The notes below the pieces were generated by a model, which had not been told where the DNA came from, did not search any database, and saw only the letters and a program-made list of their open reading frames with translations. From the NCBI RefSeq assembly GCF_004339095.1, contig NZ_SMGQ01000014.1, forward strand, positions 62,001-126,000: a stretch of DNA of 64,000 bases, written 5' to 3'. Positions 18,117 to 27,863 of this stretch are shown here, in pieces (the first letter of the stretch is position 1; every line of letters starts with the position of its first letter). A program made the translations under genes and the position numbers. Origin of the DNA: Natranaerovirga hydrolytica (lineage in GTDB: Bacteria; Bacillota; Clostridia; Lachnospirales; DSM-24629).

Positions 18117-18971
18117 CTATATAGGCTTTCTAGCACATACTATTCTGTCTAAGCCCATTAAATCTTTTATAATTTTTATGTTATCATATCCTTCAAGTTC
18201 AAAGCATTCTTGTACTGCTTTGCCTTGATTGTACCCAATTTCAAAAAAAATGTAACCTTCTTTTTTTAAAAACTGTTTGCCTTCTTTTATAATCTTTTTA
18301 TAAAAATAAAGTCCATCATCTTTTCCATCTAAGGCTAAAAGTGGTTCATAGTCTTTCACATCACACATCAATTCTTCAATAACTAATGAAGGAATGTAGG
18401 GCGGATTAGATACAATCATATCTACAGTCTGATGTGTACCTAGTTCTTGGAATAAATCACTTTTTATAAATTCAATACCTGTAACCTGATTGAGTATAGC
18501 ATTTTCTTTAGCTACTTCTAAAGCTTCTTGTGATATATCTATTGCCATGATTTCATTGATATTTGTATAATACCCTAAGCTAATAGCGATACATCCTGAA
18601 CCTGTACATAAATCAAGAACATGGTTTACTTTATTATGCTGAGTATATTCTATGACTGTTTCTACTAAGGTTTCTGTATCTTGTCTTGGTATTAATACAA
18701 AGGGATTGACTTTAAATTCTAGGTCCATAAAGGATTGTTTGCCAATGATATATTGAATGGGTTCTTTTTTTATCCTTCGATTAATTTTATCCATATACTC
18801 TTTGTATTGATTTTGTAATACTATTTGATGTGGATAAGTTAATACTTCTATCTGGGAACAATTAAAGACTTCTTCTAATAGCATCATAGCTTCTTTTTTT
18901 CCGATCTCTATCTTATGTTTTTCTAATATATTTTTTCCATCATAGTACGTTTGAAGAAGGGTCTTCTCCAT
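18117..18971 (-). CDS. prmC: Release factor glutamine N5-methyltransferase PrmC
   Basis: Methylates the Gln of the GGQ motif in RF1 and RF2. A helical N-terminal domain is followed by a SAM-binding Rossmann domain with VLDLCTGSGCIAISLG and the catalytic NPPY motif (IVSNPPYIPS). The frame opens at a GTG at 18983. I prefer the ATG at 18971, because AAAGGTG lies about 11 bases upstream. Either way the gene overlaps the end of the DUF1385 gene by about 30 bp, suggesting coupled translation. Confidence 0.93.
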   Translation of the reverse strand: MEKTLLQTYYDGKNILEKHKIEIGKKEAMMLLEEVFNCSQIEVLTYPHQIVLQNQYKEYMDKINRRIKKEPIQYIIGKQSFMDLEFKVNPFVLIPRQDTETLVETVIEYTQHNKVNHVLDLCTGSGCIAISLGYYTNINEIMAIDISQEALEVAKENAILNQVTGIEFIKSDLFQELGTHQTVDMIVSNPPYIPSLVIEELMCDVKDYEPLLALDGKDDGLYFYKKIIKEGKQFLKKEGYIFFEIGYNQGKAVQECFELEGYDNIKIIKDLMGLDRIVCARKPI

Positions 18972-19872
18972 TTTCCAAAACACCTTTCACTGCCATAATT
19001 GCAACTTCTATTTGATCATTATCTGGTTCTTTTGTTGTTAGCTTTTGAAGGCACATTCCTGGATAACTGACTATATTGACCAAACTTGATTCAGATTTAC
19101 CTGCAAAACGAATAACCTCATAAGATAATCCTGCAATCAAAGGCACTAAAATGATTCTAGATAATAATCTTACCCATAAAACATCTATTCTAACAAACAT
19201 GAAAACAATGACACTTACAACCATTACAACCAGCAAAAAACTTGTGCCACATCTTTTATGCAACCTTGAGTAACTTTTTACATTGTCTACTGTTAATTCT
19301 TTTTCATTTTCTAAACAATTAATGGTTTTATGTTCTGCGCCATGGTATTGAAAAACCCTTTGTATATCTTTCATCTTTGAAATTAACATAATATACCCTA
19401 AAAACAAACTGATACGGATAACGCCCTCAATTAATGTTTGGATTTGAGTAATTGGAATAAATTGTTTGATCAAGCTAGTCAATAGTAAAGGGGTTACCAT
19501 AAATAACCCAATTGAAATAATCACCGCAAAAAAAACTGAAAAACCAATTAAAATATCCTGAGTCTTATCACCAAAGTGTTTGTCTAAAAACCTATCTATT
19601 TTAGATTCTTGTGCAGATTCTTCTTCTATTTCATAAAACTCCGCTGAATAAGTTAAGGTTTTTATGCCAATGACCATTGATTCACCAAAGGCTAAAATTC
19701 CTCTTAATATAGGTAACTTGAGTATTTTATATTGTTCTGATTTGCTTTTGTATTCTTTATGATCAAGTACTATCTCTTTATCTGGCTTTCTCACAGCAAC
19801 AGTGTATTTATCTTGACACTTCATCATTACGCCTTCAATAACTGCTTGACCACCAATATTTACTTTTTTCAT
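18940..19872 (-). CDS. DUF1385 family membrane protein (YqhQ-like)
   Basis: A 310-residue protein of the DUF1385 family, recognised by the N-terminal GGQAVIEGVMM motif and the later FQYHGAEHKTINCLE and LHKRCGTSFLL segments. Four or five membrane helices lie between residues 100 and 240. The biochemical function of the family is not established. It is often coded between rpmE and prmC/prfA in clostridia, as here. The ATG follows AAGGTGAG. Confidence 0.9.
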   Translation of the reverse strand: MKKVNIGGQAVIEGVMMKCQDKYTVAVRKPDKEIVLDHKEYKSKSEQYKILKLPILRGILAFGESMVIGIKTLTYSAEFYEIEEESAQESKIDRFLDKHFGDKTQDILIGFSVFFAVIISIGLFMVTPLLLTSLIKQFIPITQIQTLIEGVIRISLFLGYIMLISKMKDIQRVFQYHGAEHKTINCLENEKELTVDNVKSYSRLHKRCGTSFLLVVMVVSVIVFMFVRIDVLWVRLLSRIILVPLIAGLSYEVIRFAGKSESSLVNIVSYPGMCLQKLTTKEPDNDQIEVAIMAVKGVLENGEDPSSNVL

Positions 19873-19954
19873 CGACTCACCTTCTTTTTTAAAAAGAACT
19901 TAAATGATTTATCATTACACAACTTGCTTAATATATTATTATATCATATTTTTT

Positions 19955-19993
19955 GTTAAAAAATAGGCTGAGATTTTATAACCTCAACCTGCT
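19955..19993 (-). terminator. Terminator after rpmE
   Basis: On the minus strand AGGTTGAG pairs with CTCAGCCT and is followed by ATTTTTTAAC. It separates rpmE from the DUF1385-prmC-prfA group. Confidence 0.65.
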
Positions 19994-19999
19994 AGTTTC

Positions 20000-20209
20000 T
20001 TATTCTTCATTTTTAATACCATATTTACGATTGAACTTATCAATACGTCCACGAGTAGTTAATGATTTTTGCGTTCCTGTATAAAAAGGATGACATTTTG
20101 AACAAATTTCAACACGAATGCTTTCAGTTGTTGAACCTGTAACAAATTCATTACCACAGTTACAAGCTACTTTTGCTTGATAATATGTTGGTTGGATTTC
20201 TTTTTTCAT
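20000..20209 (-). CDS. rpmE: 50S ribosomal protein L31, zinc-binding form
   Basis: A 69-residue L31. It keeps the Cys-containing pairs of the zinc-binding (C+) type: ACNCGN and [11 protein letters not shown]. The short C-terminal [10 protein letters not shown] segment is typical. Expected to dock at the 50S central protuberance. The start follows a GAGGTG ribosome site. Confidence 0.95.
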   Translation of the reverse strand: MKKEIQPTYYQAKVACNCGNEFVTGSTTESIRVEICSKCHPFYTGTQKSLTTRGRIDKFNRKYGIKNEE

Positions 20210-20380
20210 GTTAATTCACCTCACTCATATAATTGAATAATATTATATGTCGATCAAGCCGATCTCACTTTCATAAACAACTTCTAAATTATATCACAGG
20301 AAAATATAATATTCAAGTTTATTTATAACAATTTTATTATATAGACAAAGCTTGTTTAAGTCAAATTTTTTTTATTACAA

Positions 20381-21775
20381 TTACCATTTAATTTTCTTTA
20401 TGGTTTGTACAAATTCTTCATTGTTTCTACACTTAATAAATATGCTTAATAAATTTTCAATAACATCTTCTGATCTTAGATTGCCTAGTGCTTTTCTTAT
20501 GATAAACATTGCTTCTCTTTCTTCTCGACTTAATAACAGGTCTTCTCTTCTTGTACCTGATTTGTTAATATCGATAGCAGGAAAAATTCTTTTTTCCGAT
20601 AATTTTCTATCTAAAACAAGTTCCATATTACCTGTTCCTTTGAACTCTTCAAATATAACGTCATCCATTTTACTACCCGTTTCTACTAAAGCTGTGGCTA
20701 AGATTGTTAAACTCCCACCTTCTTCTAGGTTTCTAGCTGCTCCAAAGAATTTTTTAGGCATATGTAAAGCTGCCGGGTCCAAACCGCCTGATAATGTTCT
20801 TCCACTTGGTGGTATAGACAAATTATATGCTCTGGCTAATCTTGTAATACTATCTAATAAAATAACCACATCTTTTTTGTGTTCTATTAGTCTTTTTGCT
20901 CTTTCTAGCACCATCTCTGAAACACGTCTATGATGTTCTGGCAACTCATCAAATGTAGAATGTATAACGTCTACATTCTCACCTTTTATAGACCTTCTTA
21001 TATCTGTAACTTCTTCTGGTCTTTCATCTATTAATAAAACGATTAAGTTCATATCTTTGTGGTTAGTCGTTATGGCATTTGCAATTTGTTTTAGTAATGT
21101 TGTTTTACCCGCTTTGGGTGGCGCAACAATCATTCCTCTTTGTCCCTTACCAATCGGTGCTAACACGTCTGTTAACCTTGTAGAATATTCTCTTTGGTTA
21201 TTTTCTAAATGAACTCTTTGATTAGGGAAAATAGGGGTTAAATCTTCAAAATTGGGACGAGTAGTTGCTTCTCTTGGGTCATCACCATTTATTCCTTGTA
21301 CGTATAATAAAGCACTGAATTTTTCTGTATCTTTTCTGATCCTAATGTTACCTTTTACTAAATCTCCAGTTTTTAAATTAAATCGTCTGATCTGAGAAGG
21401 GGAAACATACACATCATTATCTCCTGGTAAAAAATTATCACTTCTTATAAATCCATATCCATCTGGCAGAACTTCTAAAACGCCTTGAGCAAGTTGTCCA
21501 CTATCTAATTGTTCAATATCTTTTGGTAAGTCATTGCTTGTCTTTTTCATATTAGTAGGTTTCACATGTGTTGTTTTATTGTTCATCTCTTTATTGTTCT
21601 CTTCCATAGTTACCTTCTCTTTTTCTTTAGTATCTTTAGTATCTTTTTCATTTTGTACTGCTTGTATTTTTTCCATTAACTCTTGTTTTTTAAACTTTGT
21701 TATGCTTTTTATGTCTAAACTTTTAGCTAATTGTCTTAATTCTGTTAAATTCATATTGTTTAACCCATTATACAT
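20381..21775 (-). CDS. rho: Transcription termination factor Rho
   Basis: A 464-residue hexameric RNA helicase that ends transcription of unstructured RNAs. An N-terminal SAP-like helical domain ([17 protein letters not shown]) is followed by a charged linker (about residues 40-90), as in other clostridial Rho proteins. The OB-fold RNA-binding part reads [20 protein letters not shown]. Walker A is [10 protein letters not shown] near residue 220 and Walker B is [12 protein letters not shown]. The ATG at 21775 follows AAAGGTGG. Confidence 0.96.
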   Translation of the reverse strand: MYNGLNNMNLTELRQLAKSLDIKSITKFKKQELMEKIQAVQNEKDTKDTKEKEKVTMEENNKEMNNKTTHVKPTNMKKTSNDLPKDIEQLDSGQLAQGVLEVLPDGYGFIRSDNFLPGDNDVYVSPSQIRRFNLKTGDLVKGNIRIRKDTEKFSALLYVQGINGDDPREATTRPNFEDLTPIFPNQRVHLENNQREYSTRLTDVLAPIGKGQRGMIVAPPKAGKTTLLKQIANAITTNHKDMNLIVLLIDERPEEVTDIRRSIKGENVDVIHSTFDELPEHHRRVSEMVLERAKRLIEHKKDVVILLDSITRLARAYNLSIPPSGRTLSGGLDPAALHMPKKFFGAARNLEEGGSLTILATALVETGSKMDDVIFEEFKGTGNMELVLDRKLSEKRIFPAIDINKSGTRREDLLLSREEREAMFIIRKALGNLRSEDVIENLLSIFIKCRNNEEFVQTIKKIKW

Positions 21776-21858
21776 ATTAATTATACCACCTTTTTTATAC
21801 TATTATCATTTAAAGTTTCGTAAATTTGAGAAATTAGAGATATCTAAGATAAGTTGTA

Positions 21859-21900
21859 TAGATTCCTCTTATACCCTATCCATAGTATAAAAGGAATCTA
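21859..21900. terminator. Inverted repeat between fba and rho
   Basis: TAGATTCCT-TTATAC and GTATAA-AGGAATCTA pair with single mismatches around an 11-base loop. There is no clear T run on the minus strand. It lies between the fba stop and the rho start, in a roughly 300-bp gap that otherwise shows no coding potential. Confidence 0.45.
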
Positions 21901-22074
21901 ATAAATTTCATTGTTATATCAACTTGATATTTTTATAATGGTTAGATTAGATAAGATAATAGATCTTTAGATTTTCTAGCTTGAATCTCATTGATAAGTT
22001 GTTGGTATCTTTTATCCTAAGTTTTAACAAATCATTTTTACCCCTATTACGTCTTATAATAAGCCATATAAAAT

Positions 22075-22926
22075 TTATGCTTTTCCACAACTTCCAAACA
22101 TTTTTATTTTTCCTTTTACCACTTCTTTAATTGCCAAAGTGGTTGGTTTTAACATTTTTCTTGGATCATAAACATCTGGATTATCTTGAATCAGTTTGTG
22201 CATGGTTTTTTGAAAAGCTAATCTTAATTCTGTATCTATATTTATTTTATTTACCCCTAATGACACTGCTTTTTTAATATCTTCTTCAGATATACCTGAA
22301 GCACCATGTAGAACGATTGGCATATTTAATGATTTTTTAATTGTATTTAACCTGTCAAAATCTAATTCCGGTTTGCCTTTATACATTCCATGGGCTGTGC
22401 CAATAGCAATTGCTAAATAATCTACATTGGTTGCTTTTACAAATTCAATTGCTTCATTAGGATCTGTCATAGTTGCATCTTTATCACTTACTACTATGTG
22501 GTCTTCAACGCCACCTATTTTTCCAAGTTCTGCTTCTACAGCTACTCCCATTGGATGTGCTGTTTCTACAACTCTTTTGGTAATATCAATATTCTCTTGT
22601 AATTCGTATTTGGACCCGTCATACATTACCGAAGTCCACCCTGTTCTTAAACATTGCATAACCACATCCAAATCTGTTCCATGATCTAAATGTAAACATA
22701 TTGGAACAGACGCTTTGTCTGCAAGACCCTTTACAATACTATATATTTCTTCTATACCTGCATATTTGATAGCATTTTGGCTAGTTTGTATAATAACTGG
22801 AGCTTGTTCTTCTTCAGCTGCCTCTATAATCGCTTGAGACGTTTCTAAGTTAATTGTGTTAAATGCACCTACTGCATAACCTGATTGATGAGCTGCATCT
22901 AATATTTCTTTTCCTGATACTAACAC
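22075..22926 (-). CDS. fba: Class II fructose-1,6-bisphosphate aldolase
   Basis: Zinc-dependent aldolase that splits fructose-1,6-bisphosphate in glycolysis and joins trioses in gluconeogenesis. Metal-site motifs are visible: HLDHGTD near residue 80, VEAELGKIGG near 135, IAIGTAHGMYKG near 175 and IVLHGASGI near 207. Length 283 fits the family. Related tagatose-bisphosphate aldolases cannot be excluded by sequence alone, but no tagatose genes are nearby. The ATG follows GGAGGAGAG. Confidence 0.92.
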   Translation of the reverse strand: MLVSGKEILDAAHQSGYAVGAFNTINLETSQAIIEAAEEEQAPVIIQTSQNAIKYAGIEEIYSIVKGLADKASVPICLHLDHGTDLDVVMQCLRTGWTSVMYDGSKYELQENIDITKRVVETAHPMGVAVEAELGKIGGVEDHIVVSDKDATMTDPNEAIEFVKATNVDYLAIAIGTAHGMYKGKPELDFDRLNTIKKSLNMPIVLHGASGISEEDIKKAVSLGVNKINIDTELRLAFQKTMHKLIQDNPDVYDPRKMLKPTTLAIKEVVKGKIKMFGSCGKA

Positions 22927-23263
22927 ACTCTCTCCTCCTTAAACACCATTTGATTTTTTTATTAAGGATTAACTTATATATAGTTAAATGACGCTTTTTA
23001 TATAACTATTCTATGCTAAACATATACATTCTAACATATTATTCCATATCTATGCAACTTCTATAACAAATATATTTTTTAATATGCATATATCTTTTTC
23101 CTAGAGTTAAACTATATTATATTCTACACAAGTTTGATATTAACTTGTAATATGCCTTTCAATTCATTACAGGCACAAGATTTCAATGAAAGTGTCATCT
23201 CCAAATCCTTGCGAGCAAGTTTGCAGATGACACTTTCATATCAAATACGAAAGGACTTTTTGC
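22927..23263. other. Divergent intergenic region between fba and the hydrolase gene
   Basis: This 337-bp gap holds the upstream region of fba (minus) and, in its right third, repeat copy B (23140-23238), which ends about 25 bp before the start of the plus-strand hydrolase gene. The remainder is AT-rich with no open frame worth reporting. Confidence 0.5.
23140..23238 (+). repeat. Dispersed two-hairpin repeat, copy B (best-preserved)
   Basis: The first hairpin pairs CTTGT with ACAAG and GCCT with AGGC. The second pairs TGAAAGTGTCATCT (23187-23200) with AGATGACACTTTCA (23225-23238), 14 perfect pairs, and holds a nested hairpin CTTGC-GA-GCAAG (23208-23219). This copy serves as the reference for the family. 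Confidence 0.85.
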
Positions 23264-24169
23264 TTGAAAAACATTATTGATAAAATTAGTTTTATAGTGT
23301 TATTTTTGTTTTCAATACTTTATATTATTATTTTTTTTATTGCAAAAAAAACAATCTGCCCTTATTCACTTAAAATAAAAGCTGATAATCGAAAATATTA
23401 TCCTTTAAAAAATTTATCTTTTTCCAATTATATGCCAGAAAATTTTTTTATTAAATCTAGTGGCTATCAGTTAAATTGTTTGTATTATGATTTTGGTTTT
23501 GATAAAACAGTTATAATATGTCACGGTTGGACAGCAAATATGTATAATTATATTGAATATGTACCTCTTTTTTTCAAACTAAAATTCAATGTAATGCTTT
23601 ATGACCAACGCTACCATGGCGATAGCGGCGGTAACTGTATTACTTTCGGCTATTTTGAAAAATTGGACCTCAAAAATGTTGTCAATTATATAGAAACAAC
23701 AAAAAAAATAAGACATATTGGACTGTTTGGTAAATCTATGGGAGCAGCAACGGTTATTCAGTACTTACCAAATTCAACTAATATCTCTTTTGCTATAGTG
23801 GATTGTCCTTATTCCGATTTATATAAAATCTTCAATTGTGTTATTAAAAGTGTGTGCCCCTTTTTACCTTCGAAATTTATTATTTTTATCGCAGATGTTT
23901 TTTTCAGAATAAAAGGTCAGTTTAAAACCAAACATATTAATCCCTTAAACGATATAAAAAAAATCAATATTCCTATGCTTATGATTCACGGTGCAAATGA
24001 TTGCTTTGTTCCGACTATAATGAGTCAAGAACTGTATAATGCAAAAAAAGACAAGAAACACTTATTGATTATTTCTGATGCTAGCCATGGTAATGCTTCT
24101 CAAACGGGACCAAAATTATATAACCGTACCATAGAAGAATTTTTATCTTCTTATGGTATTATACAATAG
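23264..24169 (+). CDS. Membrane-anchored alpha/beta hydrolase
   Basis: A 301-residue serine hydrolase with one N-terminal membrane helix (about residues 8-27). The catalytic triad can be read: nucleophile Ser158 in GKSMG, Asp246 in HGANDCFVP and His275 in SDASHG; the oxyanion region is IICHGWTANM (85-94). It resembles the BAAT/YqkD-like extracellular or membrane-facing hydrolases of Firmicutes, whose substrates are mostly unknown. The start is a TTG eight bases after AAAGGA. Its 3' end overlaps the convergent GGDEF-EAL gene by 11 bp. Confidence 0.8.
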   Translation: MKNIIDKISFIVLFLFSILYIIIFFIAKKTICPYSLKIKADNRKYYPLKNLSFSNYMPENFFIKSSGYQLNCLYYDFGFDKTVIICHGWTANMYNYIEYVPLFFKLKFNVMLYDQRYHGDSGGNCITFGYFEKLDLKNVVNYIETTKKIRHIGLFGKSMGAATVIQYLPNSTNISFAIVDCPYSDLYKIFNCVIKSVCPFLPSKFIIFIADVFFRIKGQFKTKHINPLNDIKKINIPMLMIHGANDCFVPTIMSQELYNAKKDKKHLLIISDASHGNASQTGPKLYNRTIEEFLSSYGIIQ

Positions 24170-25682
24170 TTATTCTCTTTAAGGCTTTTACAGCTTTAGC
24201 TTCTATTGGCTTGCTAAACAAAAAGCCTTGTACATAATCACACTTTAATTCTTGTAATTTATTGTATTGAGATTTTGTTTCTACGCCTTCAGCCACAACT
24301 TCTAAACTCAAATCATGTGCCAGTGCAATGATATTTTCCATTATGATATAGTTGTATTTGCTTGCATCTTTTTGATACAATGATTTATCCAGCTTTATTT
24401 TATTAATGGGTAGGAAAGTCAAATAATGCAAAGAGGAATAACCTTTTCCAAAATCATCTAATGAAATCGTAACCCCTACCTCTTTAAGTTGATTCAAATA
24501 TTCAATAGCATATTCTTCATTTTTAATGAGTTCATTTTCTGTAATTTCTATATCTATATATTTAGGGTCAATATCATATTGCAATAATAAATCTTTTAAA
24601 AAAGATATGTATTCCTTATCTTCCATTTGCTTTACAGAAAAATTAATACCTATAGGCTTTAATTCTTCATCGCTTTTTCTCCATTGGTCTAGTTGAAGAA
24701 TAACTTCCTTTGTCACCCATCTACCTATTTTATGAATAATGTGCATTTCTTCAGCTACTAAAATAAACTGCTCAGGAGAAATATTATAATTTTTCAACCT
24801 TATTAGAGCTTCTAGACCAATCACCTGTGAATTTTTAATTGAAACTTGTGGTTGATAAAGCAGTTTGAACCCATTGTTATCCATTGCTTCTTTTAATATG
24901 GATTCTATTTTGTTGTTTCTTTCAAGAACCTCAACCATATTTTTTCTATAAAATAAATACGTGTTTTTCTGTGTTTTCTTTGCTTGATGCATTGCCAATT
25001 CCGCATATTTTATGAGTTGATTGATATCTGTTGTATCTCTTGGAAAAAGAGCTATTCCCATACTGCAATCTATATTTATTGAATGATTGTCTACGATTCG
25101 CTTTTTGTTAATGATTGTATACAAGTTTTTTATACATTTTTTTAAATCTTCTTGTTCAGTTATTAACCAAAATTCATCTCCAGCAAATCTTGAAACAAAT
25201 ACATCCTCATGTTCCATATGGTTCATTAAGTCTTTGGATAATTCCTTTAATACTTTATCACCATACTCATGGCTAAATGTATCATTAATCTTTCTAAAAT
25301 CATCAATGTCAATTAATATGACGCCGCCTTCTTTGTTACATTTAATTAACTCATTAAGCTTTTTTACAAACATATTTTTATTAGGTAACTTCGTTAAATG
25401 ATCGTAATTTGACAGATAGTTTATATACTCTTCATTACTATTAGTTTTTGCAGCGCAACTATATCCCTTATGTTTTATATCCATTATTTGTTTAATATAA
25501 AATACTAAATACCTTATCAGAAAAGTTACAAGCCCTACCATATAAAAAAAATTTATTACTGTTATCCTTTTTTCATTTACACTGTCTATCTGATTAACAA
25601 AAAAAAGAATGACACCTAATGTAAACAGTAACAAATACCTTAATATATGTTTATTAAGTAGGTTAAATTTTGATTTTTTCAT
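24159..25682 (-). CDS. GGDEF-EAL cyclic-di-GMP signalling protein
   Basis: A 507-residue membrane protein that should make and/or break cyclic-di-GMP. Two helices (about residues 12-31 and 42-65) precede a GGDEF domain whose signature reads SRFAGDEFW, an AGDEF variant often still active. A complete-looking EAL domain follows: EALIRL, ITENELI, DDFGKGYSSLHYL and AEGVET, so phosphodiesterase activity is likely. There is no separate sensor domain. The frame extends to 25706, but AGGAGG lies 6 bases before the ATG at 25682. The degradation-versus-synthesis balance cannot be judged from sequence. Confidence 0.88.
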   Translation of the reverse strand: MKKSKFNLLNKHILRYLLLFTLGVILFFVNQIDSVNEKRITVINFFYMVGLVTFLIRYLVFYIKQIMDIKHKGYSCAAKTNSNEEYINYLSNYDHLTKLPNKNMFVKKLNELIKCNKEGGVILIDIDDFRKINDTFSHEYGDKVLKELSKDLMNHMEHEDVFVSRFAGDEFWLITEQEDLKKCIKNLYTIINKKRIVDNHSINIDCSMGIALFPRDTTDINQLIKYAELAMHQAKKTQKNTYLFYRKNMVEVLERNNKIESILKEAMDNNGFKLLYQPQVSIKNSQVIGLEALIRLKNYNISPEQFILVAEEMHIIHKIGRWVTKEVILQLDQWRKSDEELKPIGINFSVKQMEDKEYISFLKDLLLQYDIDPKYIDIEITENELIKNEEYAIEYLNQLKEVGVTISLDDFGKGYSSLHYLTFLPINKIKLDKSLYQKDASKYNYIIMENIIALAHDLSLEVVAEGVETKSQYNKLQELKCDYVQGFLFSKPIEAKAVKALKRITIV

Positions 25683-26018
25683 ACTATGCCTCCTCATCAA
25701 TAACAAAGCTATTAAAAATCATTATATAACCCTACCTGAAAAACCAATCATTTAATTGTATATTGATTAATTCTAGATTAAATGGTATTATTTTTTTATC
25801 TTTTAGTCTTTTATAGGTAGTTCTATACCCTTAAATAATATCATATTATTAAGAACCCTTTATCTTATACTTTAGTACTATACTGTACAGCTAATTAATT
25901 CCCCCTAAAAATGTGAATAATTTGAACCTTCTATGCGCACTATATGTATTATTATAATTCATTTTGTCACTGGTGTCTATAGAAAAAACCTTCTAGCATT
26001 GATTTAGGAGGTGATGAT
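25683..26018. other. Divergent promoter region between the GGDEF-EAL and XRE genes
   Basis: This 336-bp AT-rich gap must hold promoters for both divergent genes. I see no convincing open frame or strong hairpin. A short dyad, GTAC-TATACT-GTAC near 25876, is too small to interpret. Confidence 0.4.
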
Positions 26019-26369
26019 ATGAAGTATCATTGTGATAAAGTCGGAATAAGAATTAGAACTTTGCGTGAAGACAATCAACTTTCACGTGAACATTTAGCAG
26101 ATATATTAGATCTATCTGATTCTTATATCGGACTTATTGAGAGAGGGAATCGTGGCATTACCATTAATAACTTAGTTAAAATAGCCAATTATTTTAATGT
26201 TTCTATTGAATACTTTTTTGAAGACCGTTCTAATAATTCTATCGTAACTTCTACTCGTTTAAAGAATTTATCAAATCTTATAGATTCTTTAGATGAAGAG
26301 GATTATGCCTTTGTGTTACACATCATTAAAGATATGGTTTTCCATATAAAGGGTTCTACCGAAAAATAG
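26019..26369 (+). CDS. XRE-family helix-turn-helix regulator
   Basis: A 116-residue DNA-binding protein with a HTH_3 domain at about residues 8-65 (IRTLREDNQLSREHLADIL, then SDSYIGLIERGNRG and ISIEYFF-type ending). A short helical C-terminal part (residues 75-116) probably dimerises. The overall shape resembles SinR-like regulators. The ATG follows AGGAGGTG. The target is unknown; it stands alone between two c-di-GMP signalling genes. Confidence 0.85.
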   Translation: MKYHCDKVGIRIRTLREDNQLSREHLADILDLSDSYIGLIERGNRGITINNLVKIANYFNVSIEYFFEDRSNNSIVTSTRLKNLSNLIDSLDEEDYAFVLHIIKDMVFHIKGSTEK

Positions 26370-26418
26370 CCTTATGAAAAAAATTGCTTTTATGCCTATA
26401 ATATTCGTTACACGTTTA

Positions 26419-26460
26419 AGAAGTAGAATAGTTTTTAACACTTTAACTGTTCTACTTCTT
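26419..26460 (-). terminator. Hairpin at the end of the PAS-GGDEF gene
   Basis: AAGTAGAATAGTT pairs with AACTGTTCTACTT with one mismatch. It contains the stop codon of the minus-strand PAS-GGDEF gene and could serve the XRE gene from the other side as well. Confidence 0.6.
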
Positions 26461-27477
26461 ATGGTCGTGAATTTTCTTTTTTATTTCATTTTTATGCGCA
26501 TACATTAATTCATCAGATTTTTTAAGATATGTTTCAATATCAATAGAAGAACTGCTTTTCGTTAAAGGAATATTGACTACTCCATAAGATAGAGTTGAAA
26601 TTTTTGTTACCCTACCAAATTCAATTTCGATATTTGTTAATAGTTGAGTAATATCCTGATCTTTTTTATCAAATAACATCAGTACAAATTCGTCTCCACC
26701 TATTCTAAATGTCATATCCTCTTTGTGGGAATATTTTTTTAATGCATTGACAAACCCTTTTAAAACCCTATCGCCTTCATCATGTCCATATAAGTCATTA
26801 ACTTTTTTAAAATCATTTAAATCAAAAAGAATTAAATGCATACTGTCTTTTGACTTAAATATATAATTTGTATTTTCATTGATGAATTCGTATAAACACC
26901 TTCTGTTATATGCGCCTGTTAATTTATCCAAATTAGCAATTTTTTTATACTTTTCTTTATTTATATACAATATGCTTGTAAAAAAGAGTATAGCAATGCA
27001 TAGAGATAACACAAGGTATATGGCCATTCTATTTGTTCTTGCTAAAGATTGTTCCAAAAGAATTTCAGAAGTAATATCAATGATAACAGAATAGAGTATA
27101 ATACCTTCTGCATCTATTACTGGATAAGAATAAACTTGTACTGTCCTGACTTCTCCATTTGCTAACCTATGTTCAAATATATATTCATTTTCTTCTTGAT
27201 ATGCTGCTCTTTGCATCTTTTCTTTTACTTCATCTTCTTCCAATACATTAATTTCTTGAATGGTCATATTTTCTAAGGTTTCAATGCTATACCCATAAAA
27301 TTGGGCAGAAGCTTTATTGGCGTAATTTATTTTTCCTGTTTCTCCATCAATAATTAATCTAGGTACACCGTGATTATGAAATATGGTACTAAAATCCACT
27401 TCTTCTTGCCCAAAAACAACATTGCTAAATAAAATCAGTAGTACTAAAATACATACCAATATACCCTTTTTTTTCAT
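26452..27477 (-). CDS. PAS-GGDEF diguanylate cyclase, membrane-bound
   Basis: A 341-residue predicted diguanylate cyclase. A signal-like first helix (about residues 3-22) and a second helix (AIYLVLSLCIAILFFTSILY) bracket a PAS domain (about 30-140, with IIDGETGKINYANKAS and QFYGYS), which should therefore face outward. The GGDEF domain shows DKLTGAYNRR and the intact signature FRIGGDEFV. The frame reaches a GTG at 27486, but AAGGAAG lies 8 bases before the ATG at 27477. The ligand of the PAS domain is unknown. Confidence 0.88.
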   Translation of the reverse strand: MKKKGILVCILVLLILFSNVVFGQEEVDFSTIFHNHGVPRLIIDGETGKINYANKASAQFYGYSIETLENMTIQEINVLEEDEVKEKMQRAAYQEENEYIFEHRLANGEVRTVQVYSYPVIDAEGIILYSVIIDITSEILLEQSLARTNRMAIYLVLSLCIAILFFTSILYINKEKYKKIANLDKLTGAYNRRCLYEFINENTNYIFKSKDSMHLILFDLNDFKKVNDLYGHDEGDRVLKGFVNALKKYSHKEDMTFRIGGDEFVLMLFDKKDQDITQLLTNIEIEFGRVTKISTLSYGVVNIPLTKSSSSIDIETYLKKSDELMYAHKNEIKKKIHDHKK

Positions 27478-27570
27478 TACGGTCACTTCCTTAAGGTGTA
27501 ATGTTTAAACATAATTATAATAATTTAATTTTACCATAATACTTTAGTGTTTTAAATAGGCAAATTCTAA

Positions 27571-27604
27571 TTAAAAAAAGTGAGCTTGAATTCAAGCTCA
27601 CTTA
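27571..27604 (-). terminator. Terminator of the copA-csoR operon
   Basis: AAGTGAGCTTGAA and TTCAAGCTCACTT form a perfect 13-bp inverted repeat overlapping the csoR stop codon. On the minus strand it is followed by TTTTTTAATT. Confidence 0.85.
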
Positions 27605-27855
27605 ATATATTTATCCAATATAATCATTATTTCTTCTATTTTTTCATCGCCATTACCTTCTTGCATAGCATCTTTTACACACCCTCGCATATGATTGTTA
27701 AGAATTTCTAAATTACTTTTCTTAAGTAATCCTTGTACCGAAAGAATTTGCTTTGAGATGTCTACACAATATCTTTCTTCTTCAATCATTTTTATGATGC
27801 CGTCTAATTGCCCTCTGGCTGTTTTTAGTAAGTTAGTCGTTTTTTTATTATCCAT
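27598..27855 (-). CDS. csoR: CsoR-type copper-sensing repressor
   Basis: An 85-residue all-helical metal sensor of the CsoR/RcnR family. The Cu(I) ligand set Cys-His-Cys is present: Cys30 in RYCVDIS, His55 and Cys59 in NNHMRGC. Copper binding should release it from DNA and de-repress the operon. It lies 8 bp after copA, and a GC-rich dyad upstream of copA is a likely operator. The Cys-His-Cys set argues for copper rather than nickel. Confidence 0.9.
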   Translation of the reverse strand: MDNKKTTNLLKTARGQLDGIIKMIEEERYCVDISKQILSVQGLLKKSNLEILNNHMRGCVKDAMQEGNGDEKIEEIMIILDKYIK

Positions 27856-27863
27856 TTTTTCAC

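Noticed and set aside
25876-25890. Dyad GTAC-TATACT-GTAC as an SOS or XRE operator
   Set aside because: Too short and common in AT-rich DNA; no second copy and no match to the clostridial LexA box.
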